DNA of 64,000 nucleotides, taken from Arthrobacter sp. UKPF54-2 (lineage in GTDB: Bacteria; Actinomycetota; Actinomycetes; Actinomycetales; Micrococcaceae). Both the position numbers and the translations under genes were made by a program. Shown here piece by piece: positions 1-8,564 of the stretch (its first letter is position 1; each line of letters begins with the position of its first letter). The notes beneath the pieces were generated by a model. It searched no databases. It was not told the origin of the DNA and worked only from the letters and a program-made list of their open reading frames with translations. The DNA is taken from contig NZ_CP040174.1 in the NCBI RefSeq assembly GCF_007858535.1, positions 2,852,001 to 2,916,000 of the forward strand. The letters run 5' to 3'.

Positions 1-476
1 TAGGAGATCATCGACATTTCGATCAACGACCGGGTGTCGGAGGACAGCCCGATCTTCATGACCCGGCTTGTCGAGGACAGCGGCTGCAACATCACCGGCG
101 GCGCCGCCCAGGTGGGCAGCGTCGGGATGACGGTGGCCATCCGCTCCGAAACCATCTGCCGGGCGTTCAGGACATCGGTCCCGGGCTTGAATTCGAGCAC
201 GATGGAGGAGAGCTGGGACACCGACTTGGACCGCATGTGGTCCAGGCCGTCGATCCCGTTGAACGCCTCCTCCATCGGGACAGAGACGAGTTCCTCGACC
301 TCCGACGCCGTCAGGCCCAGGCACGCGGTCTGCACCTCGACCTTGGGCGGCGCGAATTCGGGGAACACATCCACCGAGGCTGTGCTGAGCTGGGCACTGC
401 CTACGATCATCAAGGCAGCGGCCATCGCAACGATGATGGACCGGAACCTCAGGCTCGTCGCAATGATCCGGCGCAT
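1..476 (-). CDS. RND efflux permease, second copy (3' part cut by window edge)
   Basis: This is the N-terminal 158 residues of an RND-superfamily transporter that runs off the left edge. It opens with a basic stretch and one membrane helix (about residues 9-30), then the porter-domain start with VDVFPEFAPPKVEVQT, typical of the heavy-metal-efflux (CzcA-like) branch. It is clearly related to the neighbouring permease at 939-4106, with the same FPEFAPP/MPEFAPA and LQPLSSTSRVM/MQPMSSTSRVM blocks, but is not identical to it. The ATG at 476 lies one base after the stop of the adaptor-like gene, so the genes are co-transcribed. The substrate cannot be told from sequence. Confidence 0.85.
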   Translation of the reverse strand, partial: MRRIIATSLRFRSIIVAMAAALMIVGSAQLSTASVDVFPEFAPPKVEVQTACLGLTASEVEELVSVPMEEAFNGIDGLDHMRSKSVSQLSSIVLEFKPGTDVLNARQMVSERMATVIPTLPTWAAPPVMLQPLSSTSRVMKIGLSSDTRSLIEMSMIS

Positions 477-477
477 G

Positions 478-942
478 TCAGTGCGCCGTATCGAACTCTG
501 CGCCGAACAATTCTGCCGCGCCGACGGTGACGACCGCGGTGCCCGCCGGAGGGCCGGCGGTGGCGGTCACGACGCCGGCCTCGACCTTGGCGACGGTGAC
601 CGCCTGGCGCTGGTAGACGCGATCCTCCGGGTTCGTGTAGACCCAGGTCTTGCCGTTCGCGTCGTAGAGCAGGGACGCGTACGGAAGCAGCACCTCGGTG
701 CCGGTGGCTCCCGGCTTGACCGTGTCCGTCTTCAGCTCGAGCCGCTGCACGGCGCGGGCGTTGAGGGTGATCTTGGCGATGCCCGTGGTGGCGTTTTTCT
801 CCACCTTGGCCGGGTCGTTGGCCAGTTGGACCGAGGAACTGCTGGACGCCGGAGTCGCCGCGCAGGCAGGCAGGGAACTCAGGAGTGCTGCACAGACAGC
901 GGCCGCCAGGGGCAGGCGCCGGAGGGGCTTTTGGCTGGTCAT
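478..942 (-). CDS. Short adaptor-like lipoprotein of the RND efflux cassette
   Basis: A 154-residue exported protein. A signal peptide ends in a lipobox-like LPAC, so the mature protein is probably lipid-anchored outside the membrane. The rest resembles only the C-terminal beta-barrel and membrane-proximal parts of periplasmic adaptor (HlyD/CusB-type) proteins, for example LLPYASLLYDANGKTWVYT and AGTAVVTVGAAELFGAEF. The long coiled-coil hairpin of Gram-negative adaptors is missing, which makes sense in a cell without an outer membrane. The start ATG at 942 overlaps the stop of the upstream permease (ATGA), and the next permease begins one base downstream. A longer in-frame start at 999 would lie inside the permease gene and is less likely. 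Confidence 0.75.
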   Translation of the reverse strand: MTSQKPLRRLPLAAAVCAALLSSLPACAATPASSSSSVQLANDPAKVEKNATTGIAKITLNARAVQRLELKTDTVKPGATGTEVLLPYASLLYDANGKTWVYTNPEDRVYQRQAVTVAKVEAGVVTATAGPPAGTAVVTVGAAELFGAEFDTAH

Positions 943-3900
943 TTTACTTCCACCTTTTCCTGCATTACCGGAACTTCGGATTCGTTGACGGATTCCCATT
1001 CCTCGGGCCCTTCCTTAGGGCCGAACCAGAACACCAGGAGCGGGAATACAAAGAGCGCGCAGAGGGTAGCGGTCACAATCCCGCCGACGATGATCAGCAG
1101 CATCGGACCAAGGACGGTCTGGCCGATGACTCCGCCGAAGACAGCCGGCGGGATCAGCACCAGAACGGTGATCAGGGCGGTCTTGAGGACCGGCGAGATC
1201 CGGTCGCGGGCCGCCGCCATGACGACCGTCGCCCGGGAGGCTGACGGTTCTTCACGCCACAGCTCGTCGCAGCGTGCCGAGAGCAGCGCCGCGTTCCGGG
1301 CCGTGATGGCCAGGACCGCCGCAAAGGCCGTCAGCACAATTTGCGAATTCACCGCCCCGGACAGCCAGGCCGCCAAGGTGCCGCCGGCCAAGGCCGCCGG
1401 CAGGGACAGGAACACCGCGAGCGCGAGCTTCCAGCTGCGCAGGGCCGTCTGCAGGAGGATCAGTACGGCCAGGAAGGCTGCGATCGCCAGGCCGACCACC
1501 AGGGTGTCGGCCGCCTGGTTCTCGCCGTACTTGGCCGGGATCTCGGCGTGGTATTCGAGCGGGAACTCGATCTTCCGGACGGCATCGTTGATGTCCCGCT
1601 GGATGTCCGCCAGGGGACGGCCGCTGACGTCCGCGATTACGTCGATCCGCCGCGAGGTGTCATCGTGCATGATCACCACCTCGTTGGGAACCAGCCGCAC
1701 CGCGGCGATATCGCCGAGCTTGACGTGCCCGCCGTCGGGGGTGTCCAGCAACAGGTCCCGCACGCTGGTCAGGTCGTCCCGGACGTCGACGGCGCCCCGG
1801 ACCACAACCTCGAACACCTTCTGCTGTTCAAAGAGGTTTCCAACGACGATTCCCTGCATCAGGGCCGCTGCGGCGCGCCGGGCGTCACCTGGTTTGATAC
1901 CGACCTTCTGGGCCGCCTCCAGGTTGACTTCGACCTCCACGATGGGTGTCTTGGGCGTCGAGTTGATCCGCGGGTTTCCGACGCCGCTGATGCCGGCGAT
2001 GGCCTTGCGGACTTCCTCGGCCTTCTGCTGCAGCACGGTCATGTCCGTGCCGTAGACGCGGACCGCGAAGCCCGGATCCAGGGTGCTGCGGAACTCGCCG
2101 ATCTGCTGCTGGGAGTAGTTGACGACGTTGTTCGCGATGCCCGGGTAGCCCTTGACGACTTCACGGACGGCGCTTTCGGTCGCCGCGTAGTCCGCGTCCG
2201 GGGCGATAGACACCCACAGTTCCGCGGAACTGTTGCCCACCACCTGGTCGGAGGCGATCGCCCGGCCCACGTGCCCGCCGACCCCTGAAACGCCAGGGAC
2301 CGTCCGGAGTTCGTCCGAGGCGCGGGCGGCGATGCGGGTGACCTCCTCGTTGGAGGTGCCCGCCATGGCGTCCCACTGGACCAGCAGGGTCCGGTCCGGG
2401 AGGGTCGGAACCACGGGGCGGTTGCCGACCAGCTGGGATGCCGCCGCCAGGCCAAGCACACCGACGACGGCGACGGCAGCGATGCCGAGGGCCGTGCGGG
2501 ACCGGGCCGCCGTCAGCGTGCGCTGGTACGAGGCGCGGGCCCGGTCGAAGCCCGCAGATTCCCGCCGGAATGAGGCATCGCGGGGCAGGAGCAGATGAAC
2601 CAGCACCGGTGTGACGGCCAGGCCCACAATGAGCGAGGCGAGCAGCGCCAGCACCAGCGTCCAGATCAGCGGACGGAAGAACGCTCCGCCGATCCCGGAG
2701 CTAAAGAGCAGCGGTACCAGGGGGATCAGCATGATCAGCGAGGCGTGGAACAACGGGGTGCGCACGCTGTGGACGGCGTGGCCGATCCGGGAGCGGAAGT
2801 CCGCGGCCGGGTCGGAACCGTCGCTGTCGGCGCGGCGCCGGCGCTGGGCCTGCACATCTTCGATGACGTCGCCCACAACCAGGGAGATGGCCAGGAAGAT
2901 GCCGACCAGGACCGCCACGTTCAAGGTGGCCCCCTGCAACTGCAGGACCACGGCCGCCGCCGTCACCGAGGTGGCCAGGGCAACCAGGCCGATCACGGCC
3001 ACCCGCCAGGAGCGGAACAACAGCCAGAACAGGGCGACGGCGATCAGCAGGCTGAACAGCAGCGCGAGCGCCAGGCCGTCCACGGAGTCCTGCAGTGCCG
3101 CCGCCGGGCGGAACACCGAAGTGTCCATCTGGACGCCGGCGAGGCCGGGTTCGAGGTCCTTCAGTGCCGCTTCAATGTCCTTGGTGACCTCGAGTGCGCT
3201 GGTCCCGGGGAACTTCTCGATGACCAGGAGCAGGCCTGGATCCTGTCCGACCACCGCGTCGCCGATCAGCGGCTGGTGGTCCTCGCGGACCTTGGCGATG
3301 TCCCCAAGGAGCAACCGCGGGTTGGTGTCCTCGACGCTGACCTTGGAGAGGTCCGCCGGGGTGCGGATCGGCAGCACGTGCTGGATGCCGAGCCGCTGGC
3401 TGGGGGACTCGACGAAACCGCCGGTGCCCGGCGTCGACGCTTCAAGGAAGCTCAGCGGTGAGACCCAAACGGCGTTGCCGGTGGACTTGATCACCTGCTC
3501 CAGCGTGATGCCCTTTTCCTGCAACTGGGTGGGGGTGACCTCCACCTGCAGCTGCTGTTCGCGCTGGCCCCAGATGGCCACGTTCGCCACCCCTGGGATG
3601 CCGATCAGTCGCGGCTTGATCTTCCACCGGGCCAGGACGGACATTTCAATCCCGGAGAGCTGCTTGGAGCTCATCCGTACCATCATCACGCGGCTCGTCG
3701 ATGACATCGGCTGCATGATCAAGGGCGGGGACGACACGTTCGGCAGGGCGTGCGCCTGGGTCATCCGTTCAGCCACCAGCTGGCGGGCACGGAGCAGGTC
3801 GGTGCCCGGCCGGAAGACAAGTTCGATGGAGGACAGGCCCGGAACTGACTTCGACCGGATTTCGTCCAGCCAGGCCACCCCGTTGAGGAGGTCGGCTTCC

Positions 3901-4106
3901 ATCGGTGAGGTGATGAGCTGTTCGACTTCGACAGCGGAGAGGCCCAGGGCCTCGGTCTGGATCTCGACCTGCGCGGGGGCGAACTCGGGCATGCTGTCCA
4001 CTGCCATGTGGGGCACGTTGACAACGCCGAAGGTGACGAGCCCGGCCGCGAGGGCCAGAACCAGGATGCGGAACTGCATACTGAACCGGGTAATCCAGCC
4101 GAACAT
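939..4106 (-). CDS. RND-superfamily efflux permease (CzcA/HME-like)
   Basis: A full-length 1055-residue inner-membrane RND transporter, expected to export a substrate by proton antiport. It has the usual plan: helix 1 near residues 11-30, a large porter domain, helices 2-6 around 345-500, a second porter domain, and helices 8-12 near the C-terminus. Family marks are MPEFAPAQVEIQTEALGLS near the N-terminus and SSTSRVMMVRMSS. The putative proton-relay helix reads ISLVVGDVIEDVQ, acidic but different from the DGAxxxVEN of classical CzcA. It is the first gene of a three-gene minus-strand operon with an adaptor-like lipoprotein and a second permease. Metal or drug substrate is unknown. Confidence 0.88.
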   Translation of the reverse strand: MFGWITRFSMQFRILVLALAAGLVTFGVVNVPHMAVDSMPEFAPAQVEIQTEALGLSAVEVEQLITSPMEADLLNGVAWLDEIRSKSVPGLSSIELVFRPGTDLLRARQLVAERMTQAHALPNVSSPPLIMQPMSSTSRVMMVRMSSKQLSGIEMSVLARWKIKPRLIGIPGVANVAIWGQREQQLQVEVTPTQLQEKGITLEQVIKSTGNAVWVSPLSFLEASTPGTGGFVESPSQRLGIQHVLPIRTPADLSKVSVEDTNPRLLLGDIAKVREDHQPLIGDAVVGQDPGLLLVIEKFPGTSALEVTKDIEAALKDLEPGLAGVQMDTSVFRPAAALQDSVDGLALALLFSLLIAVALFWLLFRSWRVAVIGLVALATSVTAAAVVLQLQGATLNVAVLVGIFLAISLVVGDVIEDVQAQRRRRADSDGSDPAADFRSRIGHAVHSVRTPLFHASLIMLIPLVPLLFSSGIGGAFFRPLIWTLVLALLASLIVGLAVTPVLVHLLLPRDASFRRESAGFDRARASYQRTLTAARSRTALGIAAVAVVGVLGLAAASQLVGNRPVVPTLPDRTLLVQWDAMAGTSNEEVTRIAARASDELRTVPGVSGVGGHVGRAIASDQVVGNSSAELWVSIAPDADYAATESAVREVVKGYPGIANNVVNYSQQQIGEFRSTLDPGFAVRVYGTDMTVLQQKAEEVRKAIAGISGVGNPRINSTPKTPIVEVEVNLEAAQKVGIKPGDARRAAAALMQGIVVGNLFEQQKVFEVVVRGAVDVRDDLTSVRDLLLDTPDGGHVKLGDIAAVRLVPNEVVIMHDDTSRRIDVIADVSGRPLADIQRDINDAVRKIEFPLEYHAEIPAKYGENQAADTLVVGLAIAAFLAVLILLQTALRSWKLALAVFLSLPAALAGGTLAAWLSGAVNSQIVLTAFAAVLAITARNAALLSARCDELWREEPSASRATVVMAAARDRISPVLKTALITVLVLIPPAVFGGVIGQTVLGPMLLIIVGGIVTATLCALFVFPLLVFWFGPKEGPEEWESVNESEVPVMQEKVEVK

Positions 4107-4598
4107 GGCTAGATCTTTTCCGGGCGGCTGCCGGCCGCGGGCGAGCGCGGTGGCAGTTTCGCGAATTGTGGCAGGGCGGACGCACGCAAACGATACATAT
4201 CAGGCTCCTCAACCCGAGACCATTTACGAATCCCCCCAGAGATCTTGAGTGCATAGTGTCCCTGTTCGAAACTTTTAGCAAGCTCTCAGGATTTCCTCCG
4301 CCCAGGCCCCAAAAACGCCGGTATCATGCCTCAGTGGCGGTAGCCGCGGGTAGGTTTCCCGACCGCCTAAAAACTACTTGCCGAGGGCTGGATAAATACC
4401 CATAAAGAGTCGGCAGGCTACTTGACTTTTGACTTGAATTACTCGTTGCCTATTTATTCCCTACGGGAGTCCGGGTCCCGATATCGGCGTAAGTACCACC
4501 GCCTATTCAGCAGGCAAATATAACAATTTGGTATCGGCCGCGGAGATTAAGCGGCCCGATTTCGAGCGGGCCTCGCCCCGGACGCCCTGCGAAGGCGC
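4107..4598. other. Gene-free, AT-richer intergenic region between the efflux operon and leuS
   Basis: About 490 bases without a convincing gene, visibly lower in GC than both flanks, especially 4381-4540. On the plus strand TTGACT (4429-4434) and TATTTA (4451-4456) are 16 nt apart and could form a promoter towards leuS, in addition to the leader promoter at 4599. A short direct repeat (TTGACTT twice, 4422-4435) overlaps the -35. The minus-strand promoter of the efflux operon must also lie here, but I cannot place it. No tRNA or riboswitch consensus was recognised. Confidence 0.5.
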
Positions 4599-4604
4599 TA
4601 AAGT
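4599..4604 (+). promoter_or_regulatory. -10 element of the leuS leader (leaderless)
   Basis: TAAAGT ends exactly 6 nt before the ATG of the leuS leader peptide, so transcription should start at or next to that ATG. No good -35 is visible. Confidence 0.55.
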
Positions 4605-4610
4605 AGTTCC

Positions 4611-4637
4611 ATGCGCGCGATCCTTCTGCTTAGCTAG
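4611..4637 (+). CDS. leuS leader peptide MRAILLLS
   Basis: An eight-codon ORF (ATG ... TAG) encoding MRAILLLS, with three consecutive leucine codons (CTT CTG CTT at 4623-4631) just before the stop. It lies about 210 nt upstream of leuS, is preceded by a -10 hexamer at the leaderless distance, and is followed at once by two hairpins. This is the architecture of ribosome-mediated attenuation: scarce charged tRNA-Leu would stall the ribosome on the Leu run and change downstream RNA folding. The similarity to the leader peptide before leuA in this same window (MRAELLLLS...) supports it. Translation has not been shown. Confidence 0.65.
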   Translation: MRAILLLS

Positions 4638-4703
4638 CCGCCCGGCATCCCGAACTCCATCTCGGATTGCCGAGCGGCAGCCCCTCCATGTCGAGGGGCT
4701 TTT
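4638..4703 (+). promoter_or_regulatory. Putative leucine attenuator hairpins upstream of leuS
   Basis: Two consecutive hairpins follow the leader-peptide stop codon. Hairpin 1 pairs CCGCCCGGCA (4638-4647) with TGCCGAGCGG (4668-4677), with one mismatch. Hairpin 2 is a perfect 8-bp stem AGCCCCTC (4679-4686) / GAGGGGCT (4693-4700) with a 6-nt loop and a short T-rich tail (4700-4703, then GTGTGT), which looks like an intrinsic terminator. A ribosome stalled on the Leu codons would cover the 5' arm of hairpin 1. I could not identify an unambiguous antiterminator pairing. Confidence 0.55.
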
Positions 4704-4847
4704 GTGTGTCTGGGGTTGCCCCGGGCCGGCGGCAGGAAGGCCGCGGAAGATCAGCTGCCGGGCACGGGGAACCTACCCCGGCGGGGCGGAAGCTTGACAG
4801 GACCAGCGCTTGGAAACACAAGCCTGAAAAGACAGAAGAGGCCAGCA

Positions 4848-7382
4848 GTGAGCGTTCAGCCGGAGACAGAAACCGGAACAGCAGCAGCCGCAGCGAACGA
4901 AGGCCCCGAGGAGGGCGCCTACAGCTTCGCCGCCATGGAGGCCAAGTGGCCGCAGGTCTGGGAAGACCTCAAGGTCTTCACGCCCCTGGATGACGGTTCG
5001 AAGGAACGCCGCTACGTGCTCGACATGTTCCCGTACCCGTCCGGCGACCTGCACATGGGCCACGCCGAAGCGTTCGCGATGGGCGACGTCGTCGCGCGTT
5101 ACCTGCGCCAGCAGGGCTATGACGTGCTGCACCCGATCGGCTGGGACTCCTTCGGCCTGCCCGCGGAAAACGCCGCGATCAAGCGCAACGCGCACCCCAG
5201 CGAGTGGACCTACGCGAATATCGACACGCAGGCTGCATCCTTCAAGCGCTACGCCATTTCCGCCGACTGGTCCCGCCGGCTGCACACCTCGGACCCCGGC
5301 TACTACCGCTGGACCCAGTGGCTGTTCAAGCGCTTCTACGAGCGCGGCCTGGCCTACCGCAAGGACTCGCCGGTCAACTGGTGCCCCAAGGACCAGACCG
5401 TGCTGGCCAACGAACAGGTGGTCAACGGCGCCTGTGAGCGCTGCGGCACCGCCGTGACCAAGAAGTCCCTGAACCAGTGGTACTTCAAGATCACCGACTA
5501 CGCCGACCGCCTGCTGGACGACATGGACGAACTGCGCGGGCACTGGCCCGAGCGGGTCCTGGCCATGCAGAAGAACTGGATCGGCCGCTCCGAGGGCGCC
5601 CACGTCACCTTTGTGGTCGAGGCCGACGGCGGCAAGCCCGCCAAGGACGTCACCGTCTTCACCACCCGCCCGGACACCCTGTACGGTGCGACGTTCTTTG
5701 TGGTGGCCGCGGACGCGCCGCTCGCCGTCGACCTGGTCACCGAGGAACACGCCGCTGCCCTGGACGCCTACCGAGAGCAGGTGAAAGCGCTCTCCGAGAT
5801 CGAACGGCAGTCCACCGAACGGGAAAAGACCGGCGTCTTCACCGGCCGCTATGCCATCAACCCGCTCAACGGCGAGAAGCTGCCCGTCTGGGCCGCCGAC
5901 TACGTCCTGGCGGACTACGGCACCGGCGCCATCATGGCCGTCCCCGCCCATGACCAGCGCGACCTGGACTTCGCCAAGACCTTTGACCTGCCGGTCCGCG
6001 CGGTGCTGGACACCGGCGAGGAAGACCCCGCGGTCTCCGGCACGGCCACGGCCGGCGAGGGAACGCTGATCAACTCCGGCGCACTGGATGGCCTGCCCAA
6101 GGCCGAGGCCATCCCGGCGGCCATCGCGATCCTGGAGCAGCAGGGCACCGGGGAGAAGTTCGTGAACTTCCGCCTGCGCGACTGGCTGCTGAGCCGACAG
6201 CGGTTCTGGGGTACCCCGATCCCGATCATCCACTGCCCCGCGTGCGGCGAGGTGCCCGTCCCGGACGATCAGCTGCCGGTCACCCTGCCGGAGAACCTGC
6301 GCGGCGAAGACCTGTCCCCGAAGGGCACGTCCCCGCTGGCCGCCGCAGAGGCGTGGGTCAACGTGGAGTGCCCCAGCTGCCACGGCCCGGCCAAGCGTGA
6401 CACGGACACCATGGACACCTTCGTGGACTCGTCCTGGTACTTCCTGCGCTTCGTCTCGCCGGAGTACACCGAGGGCCCGTTCGACCCGGCCAAGATCAAC
6501 GACTGGATGCCGGTGGGCCAGTACGTCGGCGGCGTCGAGCACGCCATCCTGCACCTGCTGTACGCCCGCTTCTTCACCAAGGTCATCCACGATTTGGGCC
6601 TGATCGAGGCGGACGAGCCGTTCCGGGCGCTGCTGAACCAGGGCCAGGTGCTCAACGGCGGCAAGGCCATGAGCAAGTCCCTGGGCAACGGCGTGGACCT
6701 GGGCGAGCAGCTGGACAAGTTCGGCGTCGACGCCGTGCGCCTGACCATGATCTTCGCATCCCCGCCGGAGGACGACGTCGACTGGGCGGACGTCTCGCCG
6801 TCGGGCTCCGCGAAGTTCCTGGCCCGCGCCTGGCGGCTGGGCCAGGACGTTACGAGCGAACCCGGCGTCGACTTCGCCACCGGCGACCGTGCGCTGCGCA
6901 CTGTTACGCACCGCACCATCGCGGACGCCGAGGCGCTGCTGGATGCCAACAAGTTCAACGTGGTCGTGGCCAAACTGATGGAGCTGGTCAACGCGACCCG
7001 CAAAACGATTGACGCAGCCGGCGGCGCCGGCGGCGCGGACCCGGCCGTCCGCGAAGCCGTGGAAGCCGTCGCGGTCATCCTGAGCCTGTTCGCCCCCTAC
7101 ACGGCGGAGGACCTGTGGAACGCGCTGGGACACCCGGCGTCGGTGGCCAACGCCGGCTGGCCTACACACGACGAGGCCCTCCTGGTGCAGGACACGGTCA
7201 CTGCCGTCGTCCAGGTCCAGGGCAAGGTGCGCGACCGCCTCGAGGTGTCCCCGGCCATCTCCGAGGACGAACTGCGCGAACTGGCACTGGCCTCCGGGAA
7301 CGTCCAGCGCGCCCTGGACGGCCGGGGCATCCGCACCGTGATTGTGCGGGCGCCTAAACTGGTCAACATCGTCCCGGCCTAG
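4848..7382 (+). CDS. leuS: Leucyl-tRNA synthetase
   Basis: Class I aminoacyl-tRNA synthetase that charges tRNA-Leu in the cytoplasm. The 844-residue product has the HIGH motif as HMGH (residues 69-72), a central CP1 editing domain with the threonine-rich TTRPDTLYG signature, zinc-type cysteine pairs (CPKD/CERC and CPAC/CPSC), and the KMSKS loop as AMSKSLGNG. The GTG at 4848 is chosen because GAAGAGG lies just upstream and the product then starts like other actinobacterial LeuRS; the in-frame extension back to 4704 would run through the attenuator and is rejected. Expression is probably controlled by the leader peptide at 4611. Confidence 0.97.
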   Translation: MSVQPETETGTAAAAANEGPEEGAYSFAAMEAKWPQVWEDLKVFTPLDDGSKERRYVLDMFPYPSGDLHMGHAEAFAMGDVVARYLRQQGYDVLHPIGWDSFGLPAENAAIKRNAHPSEWTYANIDTQAASFKRYAISADWSRRLHTSDPGYYRWTQWLFKRFYERGLAYRKDSPVNWCPKDQTVLANEQVVNGACERCGTAVTKKSLNQWYFKITDYADRLLDDMDELRGHWPERVLAMQKNWIGRSEGAHVTFVVEADGGKPAKDVTVFTTRPDTLYGATFFVVAADAPLAVDLVTEEHAAALDAYREQVKALSEIERQSTEREKTGVFTGRYAINPLNGEKLPVWAADYVLADYGTGAIMAVPAHDQRDLDFAKTFDLPVRAVLDTGEEDPAVSGTATAGEGTLINSGALDGLPKAEAIPAAIAILEQQGTGEKFVNFRLRDWLLSRQRFWGTPIPIIHCPACGEVPVPDDQLPVTLPENLRGEDLSPKGTSPLAAAEAWVNVECPSCHGPAKRDTDTMDTFVDSSWYFLRFVSPEYTEGPFDPAKINDWMPVGQYVGGVEHAILHLLYARFFTKVIHDLGLIEADEPFRALLNQGQVLNGGKAMSKSLGNGVDLGEQLDKFGVDAVRLTMIFASPPEDDVDWADVSPSGSAKFLARAWRLGQDVTSEPGVDFATGDRALRTVTHRTIADAEALLDANKFNVVVAKLMELVNATRKTIDAAGGAGGADPAVREAVEAVAVILSLFAPYTAEDLWNALGHPASVANAGWPTHDEALLVQDTVTAVVQVQGKVRDRLEVSPAISEDELRELALASGNVQRALDGRGIRTVIVRAPKLVNIVPA

Positions 7383-7403
7383 CCGGGCAGGCCAGTGTTT
7401 GAA

Positions 7404-7431
7404 CCGGCCGCCGGCACTTGCCGGCGGCCGG
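7404..7431 (+). terminator. Hairpin between leuS and degV
   Basis: A 12-bp GC-only stem (7404-7415 with 7420-7431) with a 4-nt loop lies 22 nt after the leuS stop. It lacks a proper T-run, so it may be a weak terminator or an mRNA-stabilising hairpin. Confidence 0.4.
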
Positions 7432-7453
7432 AACCCTTTCCAGGAGGTGCCTC

Positions 7454-8515
7454 GTGCCGGACCGTGAGCCCCCCGGCTGGCCATGGCTGCGCGAGCGCCT
7501 CATCCGGCTCCGCCAGGCCACGCGGCCCGGCGCCGCTGCCGAAACCGTGCCCGCAGCGGCAGCGCGCACGGCCGTGGTCACCGACTCCGCGGCCGCCCTG
7601 CCGGCGGACTGGGTGCGCGACTTCACCGCCGACGGCCGCCTGAGCGTGGTGCCGATGCCGGTGATGGTGGGGGAGGAGATCTACGGCGAGGGCGAGGACG
7701 ACATCGCCGAGACCATCGCCGTCGCCCTGGCCAGCGGCGTTCCGGTCCGGACCTCCCGGCCCTCACCCGGCCAGTTTGAACAGGCGTACCTCGCCGCGGC
7801 GGCCCGCGGCTTCGAAGCCGTGGTCTCCATCCATATTTCCGGCGAACTCTCCGGCACGGCCGACTCGGCGCGCCTCGCCGCGGCCCGGGTGGGGATCCCG
7901 GTGGAGGTCCTGGATTCCCGCACCGTCGGGATGGCGCAGGGCATGGGCGTGCAGAGCGCCGTCGTGGCGGCCGCCGACGGCAGGAGCGCGGATGAGGTCA
8001 GGGCTTTCGCCGAGGAACGGCTGGCCCGCACCAAGGTTTACTTCTACGTCCCCAGCCTGGAGCAGCTGCGCCGCGGCGGCCGGATCGGCGCGGCCGCCTC
8101 GCTCTGGGGCACCATGTTCTCGATCAAGCCGATCCTCGCGGTCGACGGCGGCAAAGTCGTGCCGCTGGAAAAGGTCCGTTCCGCGGCCCGGGCCATTGCC
8201 CGGCTCGAGGAGATCGCCGCGGCGGATGCGCTGTCGCGGCCCGACGGGGAGGCCCGGATTGCGGTGCACCACTTCGGCAACCCGGCCGAGGCGGAGCAGG
8301 TGGCGTCACGGCTGGCGCGCCTGCTTCCGGAGTGCCCGCCGGCGCAGATCAGTTCCCTGCCCGCGGTGCTGGCGGCCCACGCCGGGCTCGGGGTGCTGGC
8401 CGTGATTGTGGGGGAGAGCAGCACCCCGCTGCCGGGGTCTGGCCCTACTTCCGGGGCAGCCGGCGGCGCCGGGGCGTCCACGGCACCCGGGGGCCTCGGG
8501 CAGCTTTCCACATAG
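7454..8515 (+). CDS. DegV family fatty-acid-binding protein
   Basis: A 353-residue DegV-family protein; the family binds a fatty acid, and some members (FakB) present it to the fatty acid kinase. Visible marks are VVTDSAAALPADWV at the start of the DegV domain, the RTSRPSPGQFEQAY loop that contacts the ligand, and SIHISGELSGTADSARLAA. A perfect AGGAGG (7441-7446) 7 nt before the GTG at 7454 fixes the start. The last 35 residues are a Gly/Ala/Ser-rich tail without a known domain. No FakA kinase gene is next to it. Confidence 0.9.
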   Translation: MPDREPPGWPWLRERLIRLRQATRPGAAAETVPAAAARTAVVTDSAAALPADWVRDFTADGRLSVVPMPVMVGEEIYGEGEDDIAETIAVALASGVPVRTSRPSPGQFEQAYLAAAARGFEAVVSIHISGELSGTADSARLAAARVGIPVEVLDSRTVGMAQGMGVQSAVVAAADGRSADEVRAFAEERLARTKVYFYVPSLEQLRRGGRIGAAASLWGTMFSIKPILAVDGGKVVPLEKVRSAARAIARLEEIAAADALSRPDGEARIAVHHFGNPAEAEQVASRLARLLPECPPAQISSLPAVLAAHAGLGVLAVIVGESSTPLPGSGPTSGAAGGAGASTAPGGLGQLST

Positions 8516-8551
8516 CCGATCCGGCGCCTGCCGCGGGTGCGTTGCCGTGCC

Positions 8552-8557
8552 TAGGCT
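8552..8557 (+). promoter_or_regulatory. -10 element for comEA
   Basis: TAGGCT is 7 nt upstream of the comEA ATG and no Shine-Dalgarno sequence is present, so a leaderless comEA mRNA is expected. Confidence 0.5.
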
Positions 8558-8564
8558 GGGTTCC

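Noticed and set aside
34..2055. A 673-codon plus-strand frame across the efflux cassette
   Set aside because: It spans two genes and the junction between them on the other strand, is Ser/Thr/Arg-rich, and has no recognisable domain.
4598..4848. T-box riboswitch ahead of leuS
   Set aside because: No T-box consensus (AGGGTGGNACCGCG) or specifier-loop structure is present; the Leu-rich short ORF explains the region better.
4773..7484. A 903-codon open frame on the minus strand across leuS
   Set aside because: It is the mirror of leuS: high GC at third positions removes stops on the opposite strand. The product is compositionally skewed (His/Asp/Gly-rich) and has no domain.
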